A stretch of 64,000 nt of DNA, from positions 1,948,501-2,012,500 of the forward strand of contig NC_012623.1 of assembly GCF_000022485.1 (NCBI RefSeq), in the 5' to 3' direction. A model generated the notes under the pieces. The model was not told where the DNA came from. It ran no database searches and saw only the letters and a list, made by a program, of their open reading frames with translations. The stretch's first letter is position 1, and every line of letters starts with the position of its first letter. Positions 20,558 to 29,053 of the stretch are shown here, in pieces. Source of the DNA: Sulfolobus islandicus Y.N.15.51 (lineage in GTDB: Archaea; Thermoproteota; Thermoprotei_A; Sulfolobales; Sulfolobaceae). The position numbers and the translations under genes were made by a program.

Positions 20558-21244
20558 TTATAAATTCTTAATTGTGATATCCCCGTGATATGGTATCAAT
20601 ACAGTATAGGGAAGGGATACTAAATAATTAAACGAGTTCACTGCAAAGTCGTAATTCCAAGAGAATATTCTAAGGGGTGGTGATAACGTATTTCTAACAT
20701 TCCTAATAGCATCACCAACTATCAAATACTTACCATCAAATAAGGCAATATGCCCCTTTGTATGCCCCGGTACATGTGTAACCTTAAACCCTCCCAACTC
20801 CTCACCGCCTTTTAATGCAACATCAACCTTAACTGATTCATAATGCAAATTGTTAATCCTCTCCATGGTCTTCTTAAAGATTGAAAACGAAACGCCCAAC
20901 TCATCACTATAAATTATGTTATATTTTGGAGGATTTTCCAAATTTTCTAACTCATCTACATGGGCATATATTTTAGCATCACTTATTCTCTTTATTGCCA
21001 TAGCGTTGCCGGCATGATCGTGATGCCAATGTGTTATTACGATATCCGAAATATCTTCTAGCGAATATCCCCATGTCTTAAGATAGAACTCAATCTGATC
21101 AAGGTATCCCGGTAAACCAGTATCAACAATCATTAATCCCCCACAAGGACCATTCTCTATAACGGATATATTGTGATTAAGTATCGTATCGAAAAATTCA
21201 GGCTCTAACAACTCCATTATCCTAACCTTACCGATTTTAACCAT
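20558..21244 (-). CDS. metallo-beta-lactamase-fold hydrolase
   Basis: 228 residues with a complete binuclear metal site: H72, H74, D76, H77 in THWHHDHAG, H161 in VPGHTKGH, D178 in GDAI and H220 in PYHGD. Glyoxalase II-like hydrolases, lactonases and the PQQ protein PqqB share this fold. It follows the radical SAM gene directly; the stop and start overlap as TAATG, so translation is coupled. Within the peptide/radical SAM locus I infer a role in processing the modified peptide or its product (hydrolysis, proteolysis or oxidation), by analogy with PqqB. A general thioesterase role is possible. Confidence 0.75.
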   Translation of the reverse strand: MVKIGKVRIMELLEPEFFDTILNHNISVIENGPCGGLMIVDTGLPGYLDQIEFYLKTWGYSLEDISDIVITHWHHDHAGNAMAIKRISDAKIYAHVDELENLENPPKYNIIYSDELGVSFSIFKKTMERINNLHYESVKVDVALKGGEELGGFKVTHVPGHTKGHIALFDGKYLIVGDAIRNVRNTLSPPLRIFSWNYDFAVNSFNYLVSLPYTVLIPYHGDITIKNL

Positions 21245-22428
21245 TAATCCATCACCAAACGTATTAATCTAACAACCTTTTCGTACGCTTCCCTCTTACA
21301 ATCGTCCCCATTAATGTTACTCAAAAATTTACAACCACCCATACACAAAGGTAGATATGGACACGATTTACACTTATCCTCAATTTTAACCTTCCACCAT
21401 AACGACTTGTTCGTTACTTTAACACTCCCATCCTCTTCCAATTTACCCTTAACGTAAAGCGGATTACCGGTGAAAGCCCAACAAGGGTAAATATTTCCCT
21501 CTGGATCAACTACAATATCTTCATTTGAATAGGCTACACAAAAACCTAGTCTAAATACGTCATGAGGAACTTCAAATCCATATTTTCTCGCAGTCTCCCA
21601 GAATTTCACTAAAACATCTCCTTCAGCCTTGCTGGATATTGTGAAATCCCACCACTCATTTCTGAACATGTTTGAATGAACCAAATGAGGGTCTAATCTC
21701 ACTTTATTTATCCCTTCCCTCTTCAACTCGTCCAATAGCTCCTCTATTTCGGTCAAGTTCTTTACATCAATGTTTATCCTCAATACTACTTTTATCAAAT
21801 CTTGTACCTCCTTTAGATTCTTCACTATTACATCGAATGAACCCTTACCTCTAACAAAGAACCTCCTCTTATCGTGAACTTCTTTTGGTCCGTCTAACGT
21901 TATTTGTGCATAAGTCAACCCTAGTGGAATTAGTCTTTCAGCTATTTTTCTAGTTAAAAGAGAACCGTTAGTCACTACACTGAACGAGTATTTTAAGTCA
22001 GATAATTCTCTCGATATCTCCTCTATTTTCCTAAGCTGTAGGAGTGGTTCTCCACCAAAGTAGGTTATCCTTACCTTCCTACCTCTCTCGTTTTTCCTAA
22101 TATAGTTTACGAAACCTCTTATAACCTTATCTGATACTGAAACGTTTTTCCTAAACCCTTTCTGGAAACAGTAAATACAATCGAAGTTGCAGTTATAAGT
22201 TAACACAAGAGTGGGTTCTAGAACGGGTTTTCTTAAAAATTTATCAATTTCCTCATCTAAATCCTCATCTGCAGCTGAAAAGCCTTCCTCTATTATATCC
22301 TTTAAATGTTCTGGTACAATCCCTTTCCTTAACTTTTCAATTTCCCATAAATTGAGCTTAATTGCGTATCCAGTGAGGGTATTGAAGAGGACATCTCCAA
22401 TAAAAAGATTAAACTTGGAGAGGGCCAT
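21244..22428 (-). CDS. radical SAM/SPASM peptide maturase
   Basis: 394 residues. An N-terminal domain of about 70 residues ([20 protein letters not shown]) looks like a small peptide-recognition unit. The radical SAM core starts with C80-x3-C84-x2-C87 for the SAM-bound [4Fe-4S] cluster and has YFGGEPLL at 123-130. The C-terminal SPASM domain shows C297, G311-x4-C316, then C353-x2-C356-x5-C362-x3-C366 and C377, a full set for two auxiliary clusters. Such enzymes cross-link or oxidise side chains of ribosomal peptides. It lies 12 bases after a 28-codon peptide gene and is coupled to a metallo-beta-lactamase-fold gene. An anaerobic sulfatase maturase is excluded by the lack of a sulfatase nearby. 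Confidence 0.8.
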   Translation of the reverse strand: MALSKFNLFIGDVLFNTLTGYAIKLNLWEIEKLRKGIVPEHLKDIIEEGFSAADEDLDEEIDKFLRKPVLEPTLVLTYNCNFDCIYCFQKGFRKNVSVSDKVIRGFVNYIRKNERGRKVRITYFGGEPLLQLRKIEEISRELSDLKYSFSVVTNGSLLTRKIAERLIPLGLTYAQITLDGPKEVHDKRRFFVRGKGSFDVIVKNLKEVQDLIKVVLRINIDVKNLTEIEELLDELKREGINKVRLDPHLVHSNMFRNEWWDFTISSKAEGDVLVKFWETARKYGFEVPHDVFRLGFCVAYSNEDIVVDPEGNIYPCWAFTGNPLYVKGKLEEDGSVKVTNKSLWWKVKIEDKCKSCPYLPLCMGGCKFLSNINGDDCKREAYEKVVRLIRLVMD

Positions 22429-22440
22429 GACTATTTGCCC

Positions 22441-22527
22441 TCAGTCTCCCCAGCTTGGAGAGTAACCACATCTACCATATTTCCTCTCTATTACAACTAC
22501 CTTTTTTGCTTGAAGAGTTGCCTCCAT
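22441..22527 (-). CDS. 28-residue putative RiPP precursor peptide
   Basis: A short ORF with ATG at 22527 and TGA at 22441-22443, 12 bases before the radical SAM gene. GGGTGG (22532-22537) sits four bases before the ATG, a strong Sulfolobus ribosome site, and a TATA-like CTTTTAAATATTA lies about 50 bases upstream. The N-terminal half is leader-like (MEATLQAKKVVVIERK) and the C-terminal end YGRCGYSPSWGD is rich in residues that radical SAM maturases modify (Cys, Tyr, Trp, Ser, Asp). GRC also occurs in one class of streptococcal radical SAM peptides; this may be coincidence. No other role for so short an ORF at this place is apparent. Confidence 0.65.
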   Translation of the reverse strand: MEATLQAKKVVVIERKYGRCGYSPSWGD

Positions 22528-22570
22528 TTTTCCACCCGTAAGGCTACATATGATTAATTACATTTAAACT

Positions 22571-22583
22571 TAATATTTAAAAG
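22571..22583 (-). promoter_or_regulatory. TATA-like box of the peptide/radical SAM operon
   Basis: On the minus strand this reads CTTTTAAATATTA. Its distance to the ATG (about 45-50 bases) predicts a leader of 20-25 bases, which contains the GGGTGG ribosome site. Confidence 0.5.
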
Positions 22584-22661
22584 AGGGCCATTTGCGCAAT
22601 TAACAGTATTTAGGCGGTATTATGAAGAACCATTTAAAAATCTAGAATATTCGACAATAAT

Positions 22662-23159
22662 ATGGGAAAAGGGCTTTTAAAAATAAAGGAATTGGAAGGA
22701 GAGGCGCTGTTCTTTCTAGACGAGAGTAGGATAGTCATTAGCACGTCAATTAGGAAGGTTTTGGCCAAGATTGGTAGTAAGCCAGTAATGCACGTTAATA
22801 TGGGTTTTTCTTCACTTCACGTTTTTCTCACTATAAACGCGTGGACTGGTGAAGTGGTTGTTGGTATTCTTAGGAGGACCAATTCTGAGTCTTTGAAGTA
22901 ATTCTTGAGGTACTTTAAGAGGCGTATAGGTAATGGAAGGGTTTACATGGTTATGGATAATTATTCTCCTCATAAAACCAAGGGTGCGCTTGAGGTTTGT
23001 AGTAGGAAGGGTATTTATCCCATATTTACTCCTCCTTATTCGCTTGAGCTTAATATGGCCGAGGCAGTCTTCAAGCCCTTCAAGGTATACATGAGTAATA
23101 AAGTTTCGCTCGATAGATGAGGTTGTAAATTGTATTGAACAGTTCTTTGAGGAAAAATA
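22662..23159 (+). pseudogene. IS630-family transposase remnant (ISC1048-like)
   Basis: The catalytic half of an IS630/Tc1-type DDE transposase: FFLDES holds the first Asp, MVMDN the second and PPYSLELNMAE the region of the final acidic residue. The N-terminal HTH part is missing. There is one in-frame TAA at 22899-22901 and a frameshift near 23117, after which IDEVVNCIEQFFEEK ends at 23159. It is clearly inactive. It lies just beyond the promoter of the peptide operon. Confidence 0.75.
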
Positions 23160-23233
23160 AGTATATGTTTAATCTTAATGCAATAACGTACTTAGGATTA
23201 GATAAAATTGAGGTCTAAGAACTTTCCGAATTT

Positions 23234-23582
23234 TTACCTGTTATGTGTACACGAAGTTGGGAGTTTATCTCATTTACTCTGTGGGGGATAGGAATGAGAG
23301 TACTTTCCGTGGAGTCAAAAAGTATTTGTTGGAGGAGGGTAGGTGGGTGAGTGATGATTATAACTTGTACTTCTGGTTGAAAGGTACACGGTTATCTCAC
23401 CGGTTAACCCTAACGAGTCACTGTACTCTTCATTGAGGGAAAGGCTGGTTAGGTTCAAGAGGGCTACAAAGGCAGTAAATGGGAGCATTAGTACCATGAT
23501 GTACTCCATAGCCCTAGTCTTATGGGAAAAGAGGTTAATCCTAGAATTTGTAGCTTAATAATTACATTATCTCCACACTCGT
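23234..23582 (+). pseudogene. IS1-family transposase, C-terminal half
   Basis: It matches the C-terminal half of the intact IS1 transposase at 40.2-40.9 kb (CYVYTKLGVYLIYSVGD, DYNLYFWL, ATKAVNRSI-like parts) with small frameshifts, and ends in the element's right end (TTA...ACATTATCT). It starts at the base that follows the end of the N-terminal half found at 25.1 kb on the other strand, so the two are pieces of one element separated by an inversion. Confidence 0.8.
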
Positions 23583-23822
23583 CCAGTCTATTGAAACGTT
23601 TATTTCCTTCTCTCCTTCAGCGTCTTCGAGGATATTTTCCTCACTTGTTCCAAGAGTTTTTCAAGTGGTGTTAGGTTTTACGGCATTGAATTAGAGGACA
23701 TAAGGAAGGCAATTGAGAGGGCTACTGTTAAAGAGTAAAACATTTGATTTTCCTTAAATCTTGTTTTTTCTGCCAACTTTTCCGGAAAAGCTGACAGCAT
23801 ATTAGCAAAATTTATTTAAATC
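23583..23822 (+). other. intergenic debris before the ATPase
   Basis: It holds a short open frame ending FYGIELEDIRKAIERATVKE at about 23739, probably the tail of a lost gene, and the TATA-like ATTTATTTAAATC (23810-23822) that serves the ATPase gene. Confidence 0.3.
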
Positions 23823-23840
23823 TTGACACCAACTATTATT

Positions 23841-25142
23841 GTGTCATACATTTCACAGATGAGCTTTCAAAACCCTTGGTGGGTTGATAAGAATAGGATA
23901 CTTGAAGATGAACACGTGAAAAGGGCTAAGGTTATAGTACCACCAATCGATGAGAGTGCTTTGATATTAGGACCTAGGCAGGTGGGAAAAACGACTTTCC
24001 TGAAAACTACCATAAAGACCTTGCTTGAGAGAGAAGACCCTAGGTCAATTTTCTTCTTCTCTTGTGACGCGTTTTCCAAGAAGGAGGAGTTAATAAGTTT
24101 AGTTAACGAGTACAGAACGTTAGTCAATAGGGAGAAAAGTGCATACATATTTTTAGATGAAATAACTTCAGTGAGCGATTGGAATACAGCTTTGCTACAC
24201 TTGTTCAATGCTGGTTACTTTAATGACTCATTGATTTACGTCACTGGTTCTTCCTCTATAAATTTGAGGAAAGAGATGCTACCGGGGAGACCCATAAAGA
24301 AGTACGTGTTTTACCCCTTGAATTTTAGAGTTTATTTCAACACTTTTTATAAAAAATTAATACAAGATCACGTGAAAGTTGACGAGAAGGATGAACTTTA
24401 CGAAAACGCTTTGAAGCTTTTACCATATATTTCAGAGTTAAACAAGGCTTTATTGGAATACATTAGGCGAGGGGGTTTCTTCGCAACTTCATTTTCCGAA
24501 AACCCATTATCGCTTTACGAGGCTTATAAGGACGCAATACTTTCAGAGTTTTTAAAGACTGAGAGAAAGGAGAGCATGTTTAAGGTAATTATTAGGAAAA
24601 TAATTGAGAGCTATGGTAGTAGGATTTCTGAAAACACTATTGCCAAAGACGTTAACGTTTCTCACACTACTATTGGCGATTACATAGACGTTTTAGAGAA
24701 GTTGTTCATTATAAGGACTTTTAGGAAGATAGAGGGAGGGGGAAAGACTAATTATAGGAGTTTGAAGAAGGTGTATTTTATTGACCCCTTCTTCTTTAGG
24801 GTAATGAAGATTTATAGTGTTGGCAAAGACATTGATGATATCGAGATACCTTTGATCGTTGAGGGAATTGTCGGCGAGCATTTGGCAAGGGAATACAAAG
24901 AGGTTGGTTATTTACATTTTAAGAGCGGTAAGGAGGTTGACTTCTCTGTAGGTAATGTAAAAGTTGAGGTTAAGTGGAGGAGAGAGAAAGAAAAGAAGAG
25001 ATATAATAACGTTGATTACGTTTTAACTATTGATGAGTTTAAGAAAAGTGATGAGCAATTAACTTTGCCAGTCTCAATTTTCCTCTATTTAATCTCCTCT
25101 GATAAGTTATTTTATGAGTTGACTAGTATTTCCCACTTGTAA
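23841..25142 (+). CDS. AAA ATPase with DUF4143-type C-terminus
   Basis: About 430 residues. The Walker A motif GPRQVGKTT (about residue 50) and Walker B YIFLDEITSVSDW mark the archaeal AAA_14 ATPase type; a winged-helix part (SENTIAKDVNVSHTTIGDYIDVLEKL) and a nuclease-like end (SGKEVDFSVGNVKVEVKW) follow, as in DUF4143 proteins. Function in the cell is unknown, and many Sulfolobus copies are mobile or stress-linked. I take a GTG at 23841 or ATG at 23859 as start from the TATA position. The last codons (SHL-stop) come from the IS1 fragment: before the inversion the frame would have continued with about ten other codons (FGKFLDL...). Confidence 0.65.
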   Translation: MSYISQMSFQNPWWVDKNRILEDEHVKRAKVIVPPIDESALILGPRQVGKTTFLKTTIKTLLEREDPRSIFFFSCDAFSKKEELISLVNEYRTLVNREKSAYIFLDEITSVSDWNTALLHLFNAGYFNDSLIYVTGSSSINLRKEMLPGRPIKKYVFYPLNFRVYFNTFYKKLIQDHVKVDEKDELYENALKLLPYISELNKALLEYIRRGGFFATSFSENPLSLYEAYKDAILSEFLKTERKESMFKVIIRKIIESYGSRISENTIAKDVNVSHTTIGDYIDVLEKLFIIRTFRKIEGGGKTNYRSLKKVYFIDPFFFRVMKIYSVGKDIDDIEIPLIVEGIVGEHLAREYKEVGYLHFKSGKEVDFSVGNVKVEVKWRREKEKKRYNNVDYVLTIDEFKKSDEQLTLPVSIFLYLISSDKLFYELTSISHL

Positions 25143-25557
25143 AAAACCCTAGTATTCTTGTACAGATAAGTCCACATCTCATCCACAACCTTAGTAACAA
25201 CACTACCCTTAACTAAGCCTTTAGTCTTCCCCCACAACTTAACAAGCTTCTCGTACTTCTGCCCACTATAACGCTTAATCCAAGTGAACACAGTAACTAG
25301 AGGTACATTAAGCACCTTGGATATGGCCCTCATGCCATTAACATCTTTAAAGCCTCCTCCCTCAACTTCTTAGAATGGTAAGTAGCATCACCCAAGAAGT
25401 ACCTACCACAATCCCTACACAAATACCTCTGCCTACTACACTTAACTACATGATGAGAACCACAAGAGGGGCAAGAAACGTCTTGCCTAACTACAGCCTT
25501 CCTACCCATAAGTAATACTCGTTATAAAAATATAAATAGCTTAATTGCTACACTATC
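25130..25557 (-). pseudogene. IS1-family transposase, N-terminal half
   Basis: It starts in the left end of the element (TAGTGTAGC... near 25557) and encodes the InsA-like zinc part (CPSCGSHHVVKC, CRDCGRYF), then, after a frameshift near 25335, MRAISKVLNVPLVTVFTWIKRY up to YKW. It ends at ACAAGTGGG, exactly where the C-terminal half at 23.2 kb begins in the intact copy. Confidence 0.8.
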
Positions 25558-25665
25558 TTTACACCGAATTATTCAGATTTAGGTTTAAACATTTCATGTC
25601 TAATATAAACATTAAGCCATAAGATTTAAAAATTAGAAATACTATTTATATATTAGTGGTGTTGT

Positions 25666-25872
25666 ATGAGCTTAACACTTAAGCAAAAGGAAGACCTTCA
25701 GAATGTTAAGAAGAAGCTAGAGGAGATCTTCGACCCTCCAATATATGAGATACCGATAGAGAGACTACCGGAGGATCTAAGATATTGTCTTGAATACCCT
25801 AACGAATGGAAATATGTACAAAGAATAGGTTTATTCTTTAAAAAAGTAGTTTATCTTATGATAAAAAGTTAA
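25666..25872 (+). CDS. small hypothetical protein
   Basis: 68 residues, charged and helical at the N-terminus (LKQKEDLQNVKKKLEEIF) with no known motif. A TATA-like TATTTATATATTAG about 25 bases before the ATG supports real leaderless transcription. It may be a truncated end of a larger protein or a toxin/antitoxin-type small protein; no partner gene is visible. Confidence 0.4.
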   Translation: MSLTLKQKEDLQNVKKKLEEIFDPPIYEIPIERLPEDLRYCLEYPNEWKYVQRIGLFFKKVVYLMIKS

Positions 25873-26279
25873 ATGAAATCTTCATCTCTTTTCTACATAT
25901 AAGTTAATCTCTTATACTTCGTAATTCAGACAAGTAATTTTCTTAATTTGGAATTTAGCTAAAATTTACTTAAAATCTTTTCTTTTAAACTCTCTGAGTA
26001 ACAATAAAATTTTTATATTGGGTTAAACTTACAATACTGTCACTTTATTAATAGATAAATCTTACGATAATTGAAACTAAATTTATACTTTAAATGATTT
26101 ATACTGCACTAACAAAATTGTTGTCCTATATAGAACACCACACTCGCGTAAAGCTTTAGACTTAAGTCGTCGTCTCCGACCTCATCACCGCCCTAAAAGT
26201 GAGATTTCCCTTAGGGTAGCTCACAGTTTGGGTTTATCGCCTTCATCCTCACAACTTCATAGCTAGTGGGATTTACCCA
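25873..26279 (-). other. AT-rich spacer and GC-rich relic of a TnpB-type element end
   Basis: 25873-26110 shows nothing beyond AT-rich sequence. At 26111-26124 CAAAATTGTTGTCC recurs as at the right end of the IS6-like element (40139-40152). From 26150 to 26279 the minus strand is GC-rich and hairpin-rich (GTGGG/CCCAC; CCCTAA/TTAGGG) and reads, with stops, like the last codons and RNA end of an IS605/IS607-type tnpB. It lies directly behind the right end of IS607 copy 1. Confidence 0.35.
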
Positions 26280-26545
26280 CCGTTTGTCCCTACACTTTCA
26301 TTTCACTCATTTTATCTTCAATCATGATCGAGTGTAGGGACTTAGCCCTCAACCACTCACTTACTGTAGGTGGGTCATGGGACTCCTTTGAGCCCAACGG
26401 CACGGGGCTCACATCTCCAGCTCTCCTCGCTAAGTTGTACAGTGCAACTACATCCCTATGCCACTTTTCCTTCCCCTTCTCACAAACACCAACCCTTGGG
26501 GCATCGCCCCCATCGGGTTGGTAAACGATCTTAGTTCCATGAACT
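26280..26545 (-). ncRNA. probable omega-RNA region of IS607 copy 1
   Basis: The 3' end of tnpB and the right end. A helix ACCAACCC/GGGTTGGT (26488-26495, 26515-26522) encloses GGGGC/GCCCC, and the same fold, with paired base changes, survives in the 226-bp derivative that has lost the protein. TnpB guide RNAs come from this place in known systems. The guide would be read from flank beyond 26280 (minus strand). The 5' end of the RNA cannot be set. Confidence 0.5.
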
Positions 26546-27519
26546 GGGCAAACAGTGGAAGTATAAGATGGGTTAACTAAGACCACGGGGACACCAAACT
26601 CCCTAGCCTTCTCAATAATAGCATTCTTCATTGAGGAAAATGCAGATCTATAAATCCTCAACCTAAGCTGTTTATCCTTAATATCCTTAACCATATGCTC
26701 TGGAGCCCTCTTGGGCAAGTCCTCTAAAACTATGACACTCCTACTTTCAAAAGCCTCTTTAACGATCAGCTTAGCTAATTTCCTCCTAATGTCTACTTTC
26801 TTATCCCTCTCCCTCAGCATCTTTAACTTCCTCCTCACTTCCCTATCCTTAGTTGACTTACCAGTAGTTATTGCCTTCCTCCTATACTCATAGCCCAGAG
26901 TAATTTTCTTAGTGTTAGTCTCAAGCAATAAGGGTTTACTATTGATGAGCACCGAGACCGAATTCTCGTTAAGGTCGACGGGAATAAACGCTTTAGGCTC
27001 ATAAGGTTTAACATCTCTCTTAAAAATGACGTAGAACTCTACAACATTCCCCTTCATCAGCCTAAACCTGGCCTCACTCGCAATCAACCAACCCTTATTA
27101 TAATATCTCCAGAAGATCTTAGGGAAGGTTGGTGAAATGAAAACCCTACTCCTCTTTGTGGAAATTGAAATCCTATCAAGGTTGAACTTCCACAGATGAT
27201 CGTCGAGGTGAATAGTAACTCTCCTCACTGACGGTTTCTCAGTGTAACTTTTACCTCTCTTCTTCAACTTCTCAAAACTCTCTAATCTCTCGCTTGCATC
27301 CTCACAAGCGGTGTAAATATAATGGGAGGGTAAGTCCTTATGCTTCTCCCTCTCAGTCTTGTAAACTCCAGCTTTAATCCTGGTGAAGGAGGTAGTTTTG
27401 TTTGACAGTCCATAATTTATTGCCTCCTCTAGAACCTCTCTGTACTCCTTCTCGACCTCCTTAAGTGCTGAGTATGTAGAATAGTCAACCCTAACCCTTA
27501 ACTTCACTGTCCTCTCCAC
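26290..27519 (-). CDS. tnpB: TnpB RNA-guided nuclease, IS607 type (copy 1)
   Basis: 409 residues. Split RuvC site: Asp in IPVDLNENSVSVL (about 180), Glu in VIVLEDLPKR (about 262) and Asp in KWHRDVVALYNLARR (about 362), between which lie the zinc-region residues CPVHG and GVCEKG. All catalytic residues are present. TnpB proteins cut DNA guided by an RNA made from the 3' end of the element and promote its maintenance. The start overlaps the resolvase gene. The last 250 bases also contain conserved hairpins that are kept in the deletion derivative at 37.7 kb, which fits an overlapping guide RNA. Confidence 0.85.
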   Translation of the reverse strand: MERTVKLRVRVDYSTYSALKEVEKEYREVLEEAINYGLSNKTTSFTRIKAGVYKTEREKHKDLPSHYIYTACEDASERLESFEKLKKRGKSYTEKPSVRRVTIHLDDHLWKFNLDRISISTKRSRVFISPTFPKIFWRYYNKGWLIASEARFRLMKGNVVEFYVIFKRDVKPYEPKAFIPVDLNENSVSVLINSKPLLLETNTKKITLGYEYRRKAITTGKSTKDREVRRKLKMLRERDKKVDIRRKLAKLIVKEAFESRSVIVLEDLPKRAPEHMVKDIKDKQLRLRIYRSAFSSMKNAIIEKAREFGVPVVLVNPSYTSTVCPVHGTKIVYQPDGGDAPRVGVCEKGKEKWHRDVVALYNLARRAGDVSPVPLGSKESHDPPTVSEWLRAKSLHSIMIEDKMSEMKV

Positions 27520-28132
27520 TCAACTCACCTATTAACTTTTTTACACCTTGAACTAGGAGTGTTTTCTTGTGACTCCTCATTCCGTAAATTTTCCCTGCGA
27601 ATGATGTAACGACGGAAATTAAGTCCTCAACTAGCTCTTGTGCGTCATCTTTGGGCTCCTCACCAAAAACTACTTCAATCTTAACTCCCATGGTTGAGAA
27701 GAACTCTTCAATGTACTCAAATCCAAATCTTGTAAGTCTGTCTTTGTATGTTATTAATACGATGTCGACACTCCTCCCCTCAACAAGTTTGAATAACTTA
27801 AGTAATCCTTTTCTTTGTGTGTTTAACCCGCTAGCTATATCTTTCAGTACTTCAACTACCTTGTAACCTTTTGCCGTTGCGTAATTTGTTAGGTAGTTTA
27901 TTTGTCTTTCCAAGTCTTCTCTCTGGTCTGCTGACGAAACTCTTGCGTAAATTACAGCCCTCGTCTCTTCCCTCCTTTCTAAGTACTTCTTTATCTCGCT
28001 GTAAGGTATCCTATACTTCCCTCCTTCAGTCGTTACCACCTTTATTTTTCCTTCTCTAATCCACCGTAGGAGTGTTGAGTATGAGATGCTGAGTAGTTGG
28101 CAAGCCTCCTTAGGTCTCAGTAGTCTCTCCAC
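27491..28132 (-). CDS. tnpA: IS607-type serine recombinase (copy 1)
   Basis: 213 residues. An N-terminal MerR-like helix-turn-helix (RPKEACQLLSISYSTLLRWIREGKI) binds DNA and precedes the catalytic serine resolvase domain, an order typical of IS607. YARVSSADQREDLERQ holds the nucleophilic Ser, DRLTRFGFEYIE the conserved Arg residues. The protein recombines element ends with little target preference. It overlaps tnpB by 29 bases and is almost identical to copy 2 at 43.5 kb. It appears intact. Confidence 0.9.
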   Translation of the reverse strand: MERLLRPKEACQLLSISYSTLLRWIREGKIKVVTTEGGKYRIPYSEIKKYLERREETRAVIYARVSSADQREDLERQINYLTNYATAKGYKVVEVLKDIASGLNTQRKGLLKLFKLVEGRSVDIVLITYKDRLTRFGFEYIEEFFSTMGVKIEVVFGEEPKDDAQELVEDLISVVTSFAGKIYGMRSHKKTLLVQGVKKLIGELSGEDSEVKG

Positions 28133-28192
28133 AAAATTGGTTGATAATAAATAAATATAAAAAGATTTCTATTAACGTGAGAAAGAATTCAG

Positions 28193-28331
28193 CCCCGATT
28201 AAAATGCTGGAAAAGTGGAAATAGTACTTTGCAATGAGCGGTAAAGTCGTAATTATCATATTATTTGAAGCCCTTAATGAGAAAGTTATAATAACTATTA
28301 TAACTGCATAGATAAGCGTTCTTCTGTTCAT
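28193..28331 (-). pseudogene. MFS transporter, 5' fragment
   Basis: About 46 residues (MNRRTLIYAVIIVIITFSL... NMIITTLPLIAKYYFHFS) with the first membrane helices of a major facilitator, cut by the IS607 left end. The rest of the gene is not on the other side of the element, so a deletion followed or accompanied the insertion. Confidence 0.55.
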
Positions 28332-28423
28332 AAAGATATATCATAGAATAAAAGATATATCGTTTTCCCAGTCTATTTATGGTTATTGCCTAATGTGTGA
28401 ATGCGGGGAATACCAAGACCTGA

Positions 28424-28996
28424 TCACGTAATGCTCCTTTGAATGTTAGTATCGACTTTCTTCATTAATGAGAAGAATATTCCTTGGTCTACATGATATT
28501 CGACTTCAGAAAACCCTGCATTAAAGAAATCTTTCCTCATGTTTCTAACAATCTCCGGTTCAATAAGTATAAAATATCCGTTATCCTTTATTACTTTGCT
28601 TACCTCATTGGCTAAGTCGCTTCTTTCCTTTCTTATTTTATTATAAAAATAAAGGACAGAATAAGCTAAATCGAAGCTTTTCTCTTTAAAAGGTAAAGGA
28701 AACAAGTTCTCCACTAAATTATAATCCTCATCTCTTAAATAATCCTTAACTTCCTTGTCTGTAATTTCCTCGTTTCATACTTCTATTGAAATTAGGGAAG
28801 GAAGTTTAGTTTCCTTCTCGACGCTTAACGTAACTAAACAGTTACCGCAACCTATTTCCAAGACTTTTTTAGGATTGATCCTCTTTATTATTGATGAAAC
28901 GAGTTTACCTATCCTCAGCTCTTCGCAAATTGTGACTCCCATTCTCCTGAAAGGTTTATAATTCCAGGAATTTATACTGTCAAAAATAGATGACAT
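28424..28996 (-). pseudogene. SAM-dependent methyltransferase with in-frame TGA
   Basis: One frame of 190 codons broken only by a TGA at 28775-28777. The first part has motif I VLEIGCGNC, the second the post-motif segments (KSFDLAYSVLYF, DNGYFILIEPE). Without the stop it would be a normal small class I methyltransferase. UGA is not a sense codon in these archaea as far as is known, so a nonsense mutation is the simple explanation. The substrate is unknown. Confidence 0.65.
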
Positions 28997-29053
28997 AGTT
29001 AATTATGATATCTTAAATTTATAAATTATGATAAATACTACGTCACTTTCTGA

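Larger units (their letters stand above)
26280..28192 (-). mobile_element. IS607-family element, copy 1
   Basis: 1,913 bp by comparing three copies in this window: the 5' boundary is at GAAT(T/C)CTTTCTCACG and the 3' boundary at GTGTAGGGACAAACGG. It carries a serine resolvase gene and tnpB overlapping by 29 bases. There are no inverted repeats, as expected. The size suits the ISC1904/ISC1913 group (name from memory). It interrupted an MFS transporter gene whose 5' part remains at 28193-28331. Confidence 0.85.

Noticed and set aside
26150-26279. C/D box RNA, because of GTGATGA
   Set aside because: No D box (CUGA) at the right spacing was found; the stretch resembles a TnpB element end.
28775-28777. 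Selenocysteine codon in the methyltransferase
   Set aside because: No selenoprotein machinery is expected in Sulfolobales, no SECIS-like hairpin was noticed, and the position is not a conserved Cys.
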